From assembly GCF_039621805.1 (NCBI RefSeq), contig NZ_CP155074.1, forward strand, positions 1,488,001 through 1,552,000: a DNA stretch of 64,000 nt. The letters run 5' to 3'. Source of the stretch: Paraburkholderia sp. PREW-6R. GTDB lineage: Bacteria; Pseudomonadota; Gammaproteobacteria; Burkholderiales; Burkholderiaceae. The position numbers were made by a program, and so were the translations under genes. The notes beneath the pieces are model-generated. The model was not told where the DNA came from, did not search any database, and saw only the letters and a program-made list of their open reading frames with translations. Of this stretch, positions 53,249-62,686 are shown in pieces. Every line of letters starts with the position of its first letter. Within the stretch, counting starts at the first letter, position 1.

Positions 53249-54070
53249 ATGAGCAAAGTCCTGCCGTCTTCCGCCGTTCCCGCCAGCGCCGAACCGGCCC
53301 CGGACAAACCGGGCGATTCGTATGTGCAATCGTTCGCGCGCGGCCTTGCCGTCATTCGCGCATTCGACGCAACGCGCCCCGAACAGACGCTCACCGACGT
53401 CGCCGCCGCCACGGGTCTCACGCGCGCAGGCGCGCGCCGCATTCTGCTGACGCTGCAAACACTCGGCTACGTGGAAGCCGAAGGCCGCCTGTTCCGCCTC
53501 ACCCCCAAGATTCTCGATCTGGGCTTCGCCTATCTGACCTCCATGCCGTTCTGGAATCTCGCGGAGCCGGTCATGGAGCAACTATCCGCACAGGTTCACG
53601 AGAGCTGTTCAGCGGCGGTGCTCGACCGCACTGAGATCGTGTATGTGCTGCGCGTGCCGACGCACAAGATCATGACGATCAACCTGTCGATCGGCAGCCG
53701 GTTGCCGGCGTACTGCACGTCGATGGGCCGCGTGCTCCTCGCCGCGCTCGACGACGACGCGCTCGAGGCGACGCTCAGCTCGGCGCCGCTTTACGCGCAC
53801 ACGCCGCGCACGGTCACGGACAAGGACGAGTTGAAGAGGCTGATCGCGCAGGTCGGCCGCCAGGGGTGGGCAATCGTCGATCAGGAACTGGAGGGCGGAC
53901 TGATTTCGCTATCCGCACCGATCCGCAACCGCCAGGGGCGCGTGATCGCCGCGATGAACATCAGCGGCAATGCGCAGCGCAATTCGGCGAAACAGATGGT
54001 GAAGGCGTTTCTGGAACCGCTGCAGCAAGCCGCGCAGACCGTGTCGGAGATGGTCGCGCGACGCGGATAA
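53249..54070 (+). CDS. IclR-family regulator, PcaR/PobR-like
   Basis: A 273-residue regulator. The helix-turn-helix (residues about 30-80, SYVQSFARGLAVIRAFDATRP, then LTDVAAATGLTRAGARRILL) and the IclR effector domain (MGRVLLAALDDDALEA, then QELEGGLISLSAPI) match the PcaR/PobR/CatR-like branch that controls aromatic ring-cleavage genes. pcaF, with IclR-type operators, lies about 6 kb away. A direct link is inferred. The upstream open frame is antisense to the GntR gene and is not used. Confidence 0.9.
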   Translation: MSKVLPSSAVPASAEPAPDKPGDSYVQSFARGLAVIRAFDATRPEQTLTDVAAATGLTRAGARRILLTLQTLGYVEAEGRLFRLTPKILDLGFAYLTSMPFWNLAEPVMEQLSAQVHESCSAAVLDRTEIVYVLRVPTHKIMTINLSIGSRLPAYCTSMGRVLLAALDDDALEATLSSAPLYAHTPRTVTDKDELKRLIAQVGRQGWAIVDQELEGGLISLSAPIRNRQGRVIAAMNISGNAQRNSAKQMVKAFLEPLQQAAQTVSEMVARRG

Positions 54071-54244
54071 CGGATTGACCCGCTGTGCAGCGGGCGGTCC
54101 GGTTCAGCGTGTACGACGCCGACGGGCGCAACGGGGCCGACGCGCGCGCTGCGCATACCGTGCGGATCGGCATGGCGCCGCGTAATGGAGACGCCAGCGG
54201 CGGTCTACGTTGCGCGGACCGGCGTATGCGGCGCCTCGCGCCTC

Positions 54245-55435
54245 TCACTGCGCCAGATAACGCTCCACGAGGCGCGTCCAGAACGCGGCGCCCACCGGCA
54301 GATTGCGGTCGTTGAAATCGTAGTGCGGGTTGTGCACCATGCAGCCGTCCTCGCCTGCGCCGTTGCCGATGCGCAGGAACGTACCGGGCCGCTTTTGAAG
54401 CATGAACGCAAAGTCCTCGCTGCCCATCAGGATGTCGGTCTGCGCGACCACTTTGTCCTCGCCGACGAGTTCGCGCGCCACCTCCACCGCGAAATCGGTT
54501 TCGGCATCCGAATTGATGACGACCGGATAGCCTTCGATATAGTCGACCACTGCCTTGCCGCCATAGCTGGCCGCCTGCGATTCGGCCAGCTCGGTAATGC
54601 GCTTTTTCAGCAACGCGCGCACGTCGGGGCTGAACGAGCGCACGCTCAGTTCCAGTTTCGCGCCGCTGGAAATCACATTGTTTGCGGTGCCCGCATGCAT
54701 CGATCCCACCGTCACCACCGCCGGTTGCGACGGATCGACGTTGCGCGCAACGATCGTCTGCAACGCCATCACGATGCTCGCTGCGATCACCACCGGATCG
54801 ACCGTCAAATGCGGCCGCGCCGCGTGGCCGCCCACGCCTTCAATCGTGATGATTGCCTTGTCACCCGCCGACATGAAGGGGCCCTTGCGAAACAGCAGCA
54901 CGCCGGGTTCCTCGCCGGGATGGTTGTGCAGACCGAAGACCGCGTCGCACGGGAACCGCTCGAAGAGGCCGTCGTTAATCATTTTCATCGCGCCGCTGTC
55001 GATGCCGCTTTCTTCGGCCGGCTGGAAATACAGATGAACCGTGCCGGAAAAGTTGCGCGTGGCGGCAAGGCGCTGCGCCGCACCGAGCAGCATGGTGGTG
55101 TGGCCGTCGTGGCCGCATGCATGCATCTTGCCGTGCGTGCCGCTCGCATACGGCAGCCCGGTCTGCTCGATGATCGGCAACGCGTCCATGTCCGCGCGAA
55201 TGCCGATGCTGCGCTTGCCGTCGCCCACCTTCAACGTGCCCACCACGCCGGTTCTGCCGACTTCGCGCGTGACCTGCCAGCCCCATTCCTCCAGCTTGCG
55301 CGCGACCAGTGCCGCGGTCTGCACTTCCTCGTAGGCCAGTTCCGGATGGTGGTGAATGTGATGCCGGATCTCGCGCAGGCTTTCGGCGGCAGGCGCCAGG
55401 TCGGACACTTCAGTAAAACGTGCGGCTTCGCTCAT
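54245..55435 (-). CDS. M20-family amidohydrolase (hippurate hydrolase-like)
   Basis: A 396-residue zinc-dependent amidohydrolase/carboxypeptidase: IRADMDALPIIEQTGLPYAS, MHACGHDGHTTMLLGAAQRL with metal His and Asp, FQPAEESGIDSGAMKMI with the catalytic Glu, and a dimerisation lid near GVGGHAARPHLTVDPV. It hydrolyses N-acyl amino acids, for example hippurate or an N-acetyl compound. It is alone, convergent with the IclR gene. Exact substrate unknown. Confidence 0.9.
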   Translation of the reverse strand: MSEAARFTEVSDLAPAAESLREIRHHIHHHPELAYEEVQTAALVARKLEEWGWQVTREVGRTGVVGTLKVGDGKRSIGIRADMDALPIIEQTGLPYASGTHGKMHACGHDGHTTMLLGAAQRLAATRNFSGTVHLYFQPAEESGIDSGAMKMINDGLFERFPCDAVFGLHNHPGEEPGVLLFRKGPFMSAGDKAIITIEGVGGHAARPHLTVDPVVIAASIVMALQTIVARNVDPSQPAVVTVGSMHAGTANNVISSGAKLELSVRSFSPDVRALLKKRITELAESQAASYGGKAVVDYIEGYPVVINSDAETDFAVEVARELVGEDKVVAQTDILMGSEDFAFMLQKRPGTFLRIGNGAGEDGCMVHNPHYDFNDRNLPVGAAFWTRLVERYLAQ

Positions 55436-55594
55436 CTCTCGGGCTCCATGGACACCGCCGCATCGAACGCGGCGAACAGACAGCCACTATAGCAACGCCG
55501 GTTGTTGCCGTGACGCGGGCGGGCAGATGCTGCCTCGCGATCACCGCTCGCCGCGATCTCCGTTGGCGCGTTCGGGGCTCCACGTCGGGCGGCC

Positions 55595-56185
55595 TCACCG
55601 CGGCGCTGAACCCGTCCGGCTCTCCGGCGCCTCGCCGCTTGCGACCTCCTTCATCATGAAGCCCACCAGCGCTTCGCCCGCCGCTTCGAGCGAGCCGGAG
55701 TTGTCGATCGTCGTGCACCGCACGCCGTCAGGCAATGAAAACGGCGCGCGGCGCGCGAGTCGTGCCGCCACCTGCTCCGCCGACTCCCGGGCGCGCGCGC
55801 CGAGGCGTGCTTCGAGAATGTGCGGCGCGGCGTCTACGTGTACGACCTCAGTATGCGGATAGCGCTGCAACGTATGCTGCAAATGCTGCCGCGAGCCATT
55901 GACCACCACCGTGCAGCCGCGTGCGAGCCACGCGTCGAGCTCAATGCCGATGCCGTAGTGCAGTGCATGGCTCGACCATTCGAGCGCGAACAGGCCGAGC
56001 GCCGACCGGACTGCGAATTCCTCGACGGTGAGCGCGACGTGCTCCTCGCCATTGCCGCTCGGCCGCGTGATGTAGCGATGCGCGAACAGCACCGGTTCGC
56101 CCAGCAGCCGTTTGCGCGCATAGCCCAGCAGCGAGTCCTTGCCCGCGCCGGACGGCCCCATGACGTATATGAATCGACCTGCCAT
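55595..56185 (-). CDS. phnN: Ribose 1,5-bisphosphokinase PhnN
   Basis: A 196-residue guanylate-kinase-like protein (Walker A FIYVMGPSGAGKDSLLGYAR, then YITRPSGNGEEHVALT and VVVNGSRQHL). PhnN makes PRPP from ribose 1,5-bisphosphate in the C-P lyase pathway. The ATG at 56185 lies two bases after the DUF1045 stop, so they are coupled. A longer upstream frame exists only because of that neighbour. Confidence 0.92.
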   Translation of the reverse strand: MAGRFIYVMGPSGAGKDSLLGYARKRLLGEPVLFAHRYITRPSGNGEEHVALTVEEFAVRSALGLFALEWSSHALHYGIGIELDAWLARGCTVVVNGSRQHLQHTLQRYPHTEVVHVDAAPHILEARLGARARESAEQVAARLARRAPFSLPDGVRCTTIDNSGSLEAAGEALVGFMMKEVASGEAPESRTGSAPR

Positions 56186-56187
56186 TG

Positions 56188-56910
56188 TTATTTCACCTCG
56201 CGGGTCTGAAACGGCACGCGCTGCCACAGCACGAACGGCTCGCCCGGAGCCGGCTCGACAAAGAGCGCGGCCTGATCGATTTCGAGCGCCCCAAGTGCGG
56301 GGATTCGCGCACGCCACCATGCGACGAGCGACGCGCGCTCGGCGGCGTCGGCGAGCGAACTGGACAGCGTCATGTGAAAACGGAATTCCTCGAAGACGTA
56401 CGGATAACCCCACTCGGTCAGCAACGCGCGCTGCCGTTCGCTCAGCGGCGCGGCAAGCCGGCGTGCGAGATCGGCAGCCGATGGTTTCGCACGCAACGCA
56501 TTCAGCGTCTGCAATGCGCTCGCCGCGACGGCACGCAGCTTCGCCTCGCCTTCGGGTTCAGCTGGACGCAGCGCCACGAAATCGCCGAGCGTGGCCGCTT
56601 CGACCGGCACCGTGAACGCGCTTTGCGTAAGCGCCCATTCGCGCGTGGCCTCCAGGACGTCGTGCTGCGTGATGCCCGCGGCCAACCCGAACGGCGCGAC
56701 CAGCGTGCCATGCCAGCCGTAACGCCGTGGCGCGCCTGTCAGCTCCGCAAGCGGACGTGCAAGGTCGTCTGGCTGCGGCGCGGTGCAGAGCATGCCGCTT
56801 TGCGCATCGCGTCCGAGCCACGCGCAACCGGCTTGCCACCACGCGGACTCGCGCGAAGGCGCGTAGTACACCGCAAAACGCGCATCGCGAGGCCACACCG
56901 CGCCGCTCAT
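56188..56910 (-). CDS. DUF1045 phosphonate-metabolism protein (2H phosphoesterase-like)
   Basis: A 240-residue protein with two HxT motifs (WHGTLVAPF near residue 66 and FHMTLSSSL near 183), the mark of the 2H phosphoesterase fold. DUF1045 proteins occur in C-P lyase operons and may act on cyclic or 5-phosphoribosyl intermediates, but a reaction has not been assigned here. The ATG at 56910 overlaps the phnF stop (ATGA). Confidence 0.85.
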   Translation of the reverse strand: MSGAVWPRDARFAVYYAPSRESAWWQAGCAWLGRDAQSGMLCTAPQPDDLARPLAELTGAPRRYGWHGTLVAPFGLAAGITQHDVLEATREWALTQSAFTVPVEAATLGDFVALRPAEPEGEAKLRAVAASALQTLNALRAKPSAADLARRLAAPLSERQRALLTEWGYPYVFEEFRFHMTLSSSLADAAERASLVAWWRARIPALGALEIDQAALFVEPAPGEPFVLWQRVPFQTREVK

Positions 56911-57665
56911 ACGTCGTGCTCCACCATGAGTTGCACGCGGTCCGCGGCGAAATGCGTGAAGCCGTATTTGACCGGCGTGCCCTGCAGATCCACGTCCACG
57001 TTTTCGACCCACAGCACCGGCTGTTGCCGGTTGATATTCAGGCGCCGCGCCACTTCGGGCTCGGGCAGCACGCTGCCGATGCGGCTCCACTTGCGCAGAT
57101 AATCGGTCACGCCGAATTCGGCGAACGCCTTCGTGATGCCGCCCGTGCGCTCGATCGCCTGCGGCAGGTCGGCGAAACGCGCCGCCGGATACCAGTTGCG
57201 CGCGAACGTGAGCGGTACGCCGTCGGACTCGTGCAGCGTTTCGATCCGGTAGACCTGCGCGCCGGCGCGCAGGCCCAACGCCTTCGCCACGTTCGGCTCC
57301 GCCTTCACTCGCGCGGCGGACAGCATCGTACCGGCCGCCGCGTGATGCTGCTGGCGCAGGTTCTCGGTAAAGCGGGTGCGCTTGCCGATCGTATAGTCGA
57401 TGGCACCGGGCTGCACGAATGTGCCCCGGCCCTGTTCGACGCTGACAAGGCCGAGCGCGGCGAGCCCGAGCATCGCGCGGCGTACGGTATGGCGGTTCAC
57501 GTCGAAGCGCCTGGCCAGTTCCCCTTCGCTCGGCAGACGGCCTTCTTCGCCAAAACCGCTGGCGGCGATTTCCGCCGCGAGAATCTGCTCGATCTGCCGC
57601 CAGACGGCAACGCCCGCGCCGCGTTCGAGCAGCGTGCCCGGCGTCGCGTTGTCGTTCGATGTCAT
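56907..57665 (-). CDS. phnF: GntR/HutC-family phosphonate regulator PhnF
   Basis: A 252-residue regulator with a GntR winged helix (LPSEGELARRFDVNRHTVRRAMLGL) and a UTRA ligand-binding domain (VYRIETLHESDGVPLTFARNWYP). It is divergent from phnG and probably represses both arms through the palindrome at 57781-57798. Name follows position and family. Confidence 0.9.
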   Translation of the reverse strand: MTSNDNATPGTLLERGAGVAVWRQIEQILAAEIAASGFGEEGRLPSEGELARRFDVNRHTVRRAMLGLAALGLVSVEQGRGTFVQPGAIDYTIGKRTRFTENLRQQHHAAAGTMLSAARVKAEPNVAKALGLRAGAQVYRIETLHESDGVPLTFARNWYPAARFADLPQAIERTGGITKAFAEFGVTDYLRKWSRIGSVLPEPEVARRLNINRQQPVLWVENVDVDLQGTPVKYGFTHFAADRVQLMVEHDV

Positions 57666-57780
57666 GGTGCTGTCATTCCCCTGAGTTCAAATATCCGGCA
57701 AGAAGAGCATTGTAGTGCGCCAGCCGTGATGAAAATATGAAACATCCGCCCGGCGCGACAACGCTCTGCAAGTGTACGCT

Positions 57781-57798
57781 TAAACGTCTAGACGTTTA
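57781..57798. promoter_or_regulatory. Perfect palindromic operator TAAACGTCTAGACGTTTA
   Basis: An 18-bp perfect inverted repeat with the GTCTAGAC core favoured by HutC-type GntR regulators. It lies between divergent phnF (start 57665) and phnG (start 57847), 49 bp from the phnG ATG, so PhnF is the probable binder. Confidence 0.75.
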
Positions 57799-57846
57799 GA
57801 TGAATAGATGGTCAAATGTTCATACGCTGGATCAACAGGAACTCCA

Positions 57847-58344
57847 ATGAGCGCCTCTCACGCCACCTCTTGCACCCCGCCGTCCTCGACCTTGCGACGC
57901 GCATGGATGGCCGTGCTGGCCCGCACGCCGCGCGCCGAACTCGAAGCCGCGCTGAACCACGCGCTGCAACGTATGCCGCGTCCTGCTTACGACTGGCTGC
58001 GTCCGCCGGAGATCGGCCTCGCGATGGTGCGCGGCCGCGTCGGCGGCAGTGGCGATCCGTTCAATCTGGGCGAGGCCACGGTCACGCGCGCAACCTTGCG
58101 TTTGCGGGCAACAGAAGGCGCGGAGGCGGCTGTCGGTGTCGCGTGTCATCTGGGCCGTGACCGCCGTCGCGCGGAACTCGCCGCGCTCGCTGATGCGCTG
58201 CTGCAAACGCCCGAGCATCACGCTGTGCTGCATCGAGAACTGATCGAGCCGTTCGCGGCGCAACAGGCCGCGCAACGCGCCGCGCGTCGTCAGGACGCGG
58301 CGGCTACGCGCGTCGAATTCTTCACCATGGTTCGGGGCGACTGA
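57847..58344 (+). CDS. phnG: C-P lyase core subunit PhnG
   Basis: A 165-residue subunit of the PhnGHIJ core. The stretch VRGRVGGSGDPFNLGEATVT is the family hallmark. AGGAAC lies six bases before the ATG at 57847; an earlier GTG-type start adds 13 residues over the operator. With PhnI and PhnH it forms the complex that transfers methylphosphonate to ATP ribose. phnH overlaps by one base (TGATG). Confidence 0.93.
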   Translation: MSASHATSCTPPSSTLRRAWMAVLARTPRAELEAALNHALQRMPRPAYDWLRPPEIGLAMVRGRVGGSGDPFNLGEATVTRATLRLRATEGAEAAVGVACHLGRDRRRAELAALADALLQTPEHHAVLHRELIEPFAAQQAAQRAARRQDAAATRVEFFTMVRGD

Positions 58345-58955
58345 TGGAAAACTCGCACATTGCATTGTCCACGTTGACGCCGGGTTTCGCCGACCCGGTT
58401 CACGACACGCAGCGGGTGTTCCGCACGCTGCTCGACGCGCTGTCGCGGCCAGGCACGATTGGTATTGTCGACAACGTGCTGCCCGAGGTGCGCGCAAGCC
58501 GTGCGGCGCGCGCCGCGTTTGCCGCGCTGCTCACGTTATGCGACTACGCAACGCCCGTGTGGCTCGCGCAAGCGGACACGGCGCTGGGCTCGGCGTTGCG
58601 CTTTCACACCGGCGCGCCGCTCGTCGACGAACCGCAAGACGCCGTGTTTGCGTATATCCATGATGCGTCGGCGCTGCCTGCGCTGGAAAGCTTCGCGCTC
58701 GGCGCGGCCGAATCGCCCGAGCAGGCGGCTACCGTACTGATTCGCGTCGACGCGCTCAACGGCGGCGCGCCCATCGTGCTGAGCGGTCCCGGCATACAGC
58801 ACAGCGCGACGATTGCGCCGCTCGGCCTGCCCGAGCATTTCTGGCGCGAACGCGCCGCGCTCGCGCCGCTTTTTCCGTGCGGCATCGATTGTTATCTGGT
58901 TTGCGGCTATGAACTGCTCGGTCTGCCGCGCACCACTCAAGCAAAGGTGAACTGA
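58344..58955 (+). CDS. phnH: C-P lyase core subunit PhnH
   Basis: A 203-residue subunit of the C-P lyase core: PGFADPVHDTQRVFRTLLDALSRPG at the start and LGLPEHFWRERAALAPLFPCGIDC near the end are typical. Start and stop each overlap neighbours by one base (TGATG), showing tight coupling in phnGHI. Confidence 0.93.
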   Translation: MENSHIALSTLTPGFADPVHDTQRVFRTLLDALSRPGTIGIVDNVLPEVRASRAARAAFAALLTLCDYATPVWLAQADTALGSALRFHTGAPLVDEPQDAVFAYIHDASALPALESFALGAAESPEQAATVLIRVDALNGGAPIVLSGPGIQHSATIAPLGLPEHFWRERAALAPLFPCGIDCYLVCGYELLGLPRTTQAKVN

Positions 58956-60103
58956 TGTACGTTGCCGTCAAAGGTGGAGAACGGGCTATCGAGGCGTCGT
59001 GGCGGCTGCTCGACAAGGCGCGCCGCGGCGACACGCGGCTTGCCGAAATCAGCGTCGCGCAGATTCGCGAGCAACTGCGCCTTGCCGTTTCACGCGTGAT
59101 GACCGAAGGCTCGGTGTATGACGAAGAACTCGCCGCGCTGGCGATCAAGCAGGCGGCGGGCGATCTGGTCGAGGCGATCTTTCTGCTGCGCGCCTATCGC
59201 ACGACACTGCCGCGCTTCGGCTACACACACCCTGTGGACACCGAAACAATGCAGGTCGAACGGCGCATCTCGGCCACGTTCAAGGATGTGCCCGGCGGCC
59301 AGTTGCTCGGCGCGACTTACGATTACACGCAGCGTCTGCTGGATTTCGCGCTGCTCGCCGAAGGCGAAGAACATCACGAGTCCGCGCCGCCCGACAGACA
59401 TTCAGCGCCGTCAGCGCCTTCAGCACAGACCGCAACGGAGCCGATGCCGCGCGTCGTCAGCCTGCTCGACAAGGAAGGGCTGATCGAGCAGGAGCGTCCG
59501 ACGCCCGGCGCACCGGAGCCCGGCGACCTGTCGCGCGAGCCGCTTGCGTTTCCCGCGAGCCGGGCCACGCGCCTGCAAAATCTCGCGCGTGGCGATGAAG
59601 GTTTTCTGCTCGCCATGGGTTACGCCACGCAGCGCGGCTATGCGAACTCGCATCCGTTCGCGGGCGAGATCCGCTTCGGTACGATTGCCGTCGAAATGGA
59701 ACTGGACGAGTTGGGCGAAGCCGTCGATATCGGCGAGCTCGATATCACCGAGTGCCAGATGATCAATCAGTTTTCCGGCAGCGGCGACGTGCCGCCCACC
59801 TTCACGCAAGGCTACGGGCTGGCGTTCGGCCACTCGGAGCGCAAGGCCATGGCTATGGCGCTGGTGGACCGCGCGTTACGCGCGGAAGAACTCGGCGAGA
59901 CGATCGCCTCGCCGACACAGGACATCGAATTCATGCTTTCGCATAGCGACAGCGTCGAGGCATCCGGTTTCGTGCAGCATCTGAAACTGCCGCACTACGT
60001 CGACTTCCAGTCCGAACTCGAACTCGTGCGGCGGTTGCGCGCGCAACACACCGCTGACAATGGCAGGCAAGCGAACCCGCACGACAAGGAGCACGCCGCA
60101 TGA
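58955..60103 (+). CDS. phnI: C-P lyase core subunit PhnI (phosphonate-purine exchange)
   Basis: A 382-residue nucleosidase-like subunit: MYVAVKGGERAIEASWRLLD, the linker ATRLQNLARGDEGFLLAMGYATQRGY and TFTQGYGLAFGHSERKAMAMALVDRAL are standard PhnI. It releases adenine and attaches the phosphonate to ribose. A Pro/Ala/Ser-rich insert (residues about 145-170) is Burkholderia-like. Overlaps phnJ by four bases. Confidence 0.95.
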   Translation: MYVAVKGGERAIEASWRLLDKARRGDTRLAEISVAQIREQLRLAVSRVMTEGSVYDEELAALAIKQAAGDLVEAIFLLRAYRTTLPRFGYTHPVDTETMQVERRISATFKDVPGGQLLGATYDYTQRLLDFALLAEGEEHHESAPPDRHSAPSAPSAQTATEPMPRVVSLLDKEGLIEQERPTPGAPEPGDLSREPLAFPASRATRLQNLARGDEGFLLAMGYATQRGYANSHPFAGEIRFGTIAVEMELDELGEAVDIGELDITECQMINQFSGSGDVPPTFTQGYGLAFGHSERKAMAMALVDRALRAEELGETIASPTQDIEFMLSHSDSVEASGFVQHLKLPHYVDFQSELELVRRLRAQHTADNGRQANPHDKEHAA

Positions 60104-61044
60104 ATGCGCCCGACACCTCTCTCGTCACCGAGTCATACGACCGCGCGGCCGAGGGTTACAACTTCGCGTATCTCGATGAGCAAACCAAGCGCATGCTGCG
60201 TCGCGCGCTGCTGAAAGCGGTGGCCGTGCCCGGTTATCAGGTGCCGTTCGCGTCGCGCGAAATGCCGCTACCGTTCGGCTGGGGCACCGGCGGCATTCAG
60301 GTGACCGCAGCGATCATCGGCAAGGATGACACGCTCAAGGTGATTGATCAGGGGTCCGACGAAACGACCAATGCGGTCAACATCCGCCGTTTTTTCGCGC
60401 GCACCACGGGTGTTGCCACGACGCGCCGCACGGTGGAGGCCACCATCATTCAGACACGCCATCGCATTCCTGAGGCACCGTTGACCGACAGGCAGATCCT
60501 GGTTTATCAGGTGCCGATGCCCGAGCCGCTGTTCAGGCTCGAACCGCGCGTAACCGAGTGCAGGAAACTGCACGCGCTCGCCGACTATGGGCTGATCAGC
60601 GTGAAGCTTTACGAGGACATCGTTCATCATGGCAGCATCGCTACCACGTATGATTATCCGGTCATCGTGAATCAGCGTTACCTCGCGTCGCCGTCACCCA
60701 TCCCGAAGTTCGACAATCCGAAGATGCACATGAATGCCGCGTTACAACTGTTCGGCGCGGGCCGCGAGCGGCGCATCCACGCCATTCCTCCGTACACGCC
60801 AGTCCGCAGTCTCGACTTCGACGATCACCCGTTCGAAGTGCAGAAATGGGATCACGCGTGCGCGCTGTGCGGATCGACGGAGAGCTTTCTCGACGAGATG
60901 ATCGTCGACGATGCGGGCAAACGCATGTTCGTCTGCTCGGACAGCGACTACTGCCACGAGCGTCGCGGCGATCGGGATCCCGAACTGCCGGGCGGCGAAG
61001 CAAACCCGCGGGCACACGGGGCGCACAACGGAGAATCGGCATGA
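60100..61044 (+). CDS. phnJ: Carbon-phosphorus lyase PhnJ (radical SAM)
   Basis: A 314-residue enzyme that breaks the C-P bond of ribosyl methylphosphonate, releasing methane. It keeps the Cys residues of the iron-sulfur site and catalysis (CALC near 254-257, CSDSDYC near 279-285) and the Gly-rich PFGWGTGGIQVTAAIIG. All expected residues are present, so it should be active. ATGA overlaps on both sides. Confidence 0.95.
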   Translation: MNAPDTSLVTESYDRAAEGYNFAYLDEQTKRMLRRALLKAVAVPGYQVPFASREMPLPFGWGTGGIQVTAAIIGKDDTLKVIDQGSDETTNAVNIRRFFARTTGVATTRRTVEATIIQTRHRIPEAPLTDRQILVYQVPMPEPLFRLEPRVTECRKLHALADYGLISVKLYEDIVHHGSIATTYDYPVIVNQRYLASPSPIPKFDNPKMHMNAALQLFGAGRERRIHAIPPYTPVRSLDFDDHPFEVQKWDHACALCGSTESFLDEMIVDDAGKRMFVCSDSDYCHERRGDRDPELPGGEANPRAHGAHNGESA

Positions 61045-61811
61045 CGCCGCTACTGAGCGCACGTTCGCTCACCAAACAATATGGCGGCCGCAACGGTTGC
61101 AGGAACGTCAGTTTCGATCTGTATCCCGGCGAAGTGCTGTGTATAGTCGGCGAATCCGGCTCGGGAAAAAGCACGCTGCTCAATGCGCTTGCGCTGAAGA
61201 CGCCCACGGATAGCGGCTCGCTTCACTACACCGCGACACATGGCGAACAGCTCGATCTGCTTTCGTTGTCCGAACCGCGCCGACGGCTGCTCATGCGCAC
61301 CGAATGGGGCTTCGTACAGCAGAATCCGCGCGACGGACTGCGCAGTGGCGTGTCCGCTGGCGCGAACATCGGCGAACCGTTGATGGCAGTCGGCGCGCGT
61401 CACTATGGCGACATTCGCCAGGCGGCGACGCACTGGATGGAGCGCGTGGAACTGGACGCGTCGCGCATCGACGAATTGCCCGCCGCGTTTTCCGGCGGCA
61501 TGCAACAGCGTTTGCAGATCGCCCGCAATCTGGTCACGGGTCCGCGACTCGTCTTCATGGACGAACCGACAGCGGGTCTCGACGTCTCCGTGCAGGCCCG
61601 TCTGCTCGATTTGCTGCGCACGCTCACGTCCACGCTGCATCTTTCGGTGCTGATCGTCACGCACGATATTGGCGTCGCGCGGTTGCTCGCGCATCGGCTG
61701 ATGGTCATGCAAGGCGGTGAAGTGGTCGAAGCGGGTCTGACCGATCAGGTGCTCGACGACCCGCAGCACCCTTATACACAAACGCTGGTTTCCTCGGTTC
61801 TGCCGGTTTGA
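61041..61811 (+). CDS. phnK: C-P lyase ABC-type protein PhnK
   Basis: A 256-residue ABC ATPase without a permease partner, which docks on the PhnGHIJ core. Walker A GESGSGKSTLLNA, signature FSGGMQQRLQIARN, Walker B LVFMDEPTAGLD, and a C-terminal PQHPYTQTL like dipeptide transporters. The ATG at 61041 overlaps the phnJ stop; the longer frame starts inside phnJ. Confidence 0.94.
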   Translation: MTPLLSARSLTKQYGGRNGCRNVSFDLYPGEVLCIVGESGSGKSTLLNALALKTPTDSGSLHYTATHGEQLDLLSLSEPRRRLLMRTEWGFVQQNPRDGLRSGVSAGANIGEPLMAVGARHYGDIRQAATHWMERVELDASRIDELPAAFSGGMQQRLQIARNLVTGPRLVFMDEPTAGLDVSVQARLLDLLRTLTSTLHLSVLIVTHDIGVARLLAHRLMVMQGGEVVEAGLTDQVLDDPQHPYTQTLVSSVLPV

Positions 61812-61819
61812 GGTTCACA

Positions 61820-62578
61820 ATGCACTCTCCTGAAAGGAACCACGACATCACGCAACGCGCGTTCGTCGACAACGCCGCGCTCATGTTGCGCGCGGACAAC
61901 CTCGGTAAAATCTTCACGCTGCACGGCCAGGGCGGCGTGCAGATCGAAGCGCTCGCCGGCGTTTCGCTCGAAGTCGCGCGCGGCGAATGCGTCGTGCTGG
62001 TCGGGCCGTCCGGCGCGGGCAAGAGCACGCTGCTGCGCTGCCTGTACGGCAACTATCTGGCGAGCACCGGTTCGATCGTGATCCGCGACGCGGCCGATGA
62101 CGGTCAACCCGTCGCGATCACCGGCGCGCCACCGCATAACGTGCTGAAACTGCGCCGCACTGTCGTCGGTTACGTGAGTCAGTTTCTGCACGTGATCCCC
62201 CGAGTGCCGACGCTGAGCCTCGTCGCCGAGCCGCTGATTTCCCGCGGCGTCAGTGAAGACGAAGCGCGCGCTCGCGCGGCCAGCCTGCTGGCCAGGCTGA
62301 ACGTGCCGCAGCGCCTGTGGACGCTCGCGCCCGCCACGTTTTCCGGCGGCGAACAGCAGCGCGTGAACATTGCGCGCGGGCTGATTGCCGGTCATCCGCT
62401 GCTGCTGCTCGACGAACCGACCGCCTCGCTCGACGCGGAGAATCGCGACGTGGTCGCCGACCTGATTGTCGAAGCACGCGAACGGGGGGCGGCGATCGTC
62501 GGCATCTTTCATGATGAGGACACGCGCAACAAGGTCGCCACGCGCCGCCTTGAACTGCGGCCGCCGCAGCGCCACTGA
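61820..62578 (+). CDS. phnL: C-P lyase ABC-type protein PhnL
   Basis: A 252-residue ABC ATPase: Walker A GPSGAGKSTLLRC, YVSQFLHVIPRVP, signature FSGGEQQRVNIARG, Walker B LLLLDEPTASLD. The ATG at 61820 has GAGG six bases upstream; an in-frame TTG at 61808 is less likely. PhnL binds PhnK on the C-P lyase core. Confidence 0.93.
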   Translation: MHSPERNHDITQRAFVDNAALMLRADNLGKIFTLHGQGGVQIEALAGVSLEVARGECVVLVGPSGAGKSTLLRCLYGNYLASTGSIVIRDAADDGQPVAITGAPPHNVLKLRRTVVGYVSQFLHVIPRVPTLSLVAEPLISRGVSEDEARARAASLLARLNVPQRLWTLAPATFSGGEQQRVNIARGLIAGHPLLLLDEPTASLDAENRDVVADLIVEARERGAAIVGIFHDEDTRNKVATRRLELRPPQRH

Positions 62579-62686
62579 GCAGGCAACGGCGGTACGCGAC
62601 GCATCACACACTACATTGGCGCCATACGTTCAGGTACAAAGCGCATGGCGGCACAACTGAAGTCTGACTGACTACGGAGCAAGTCG

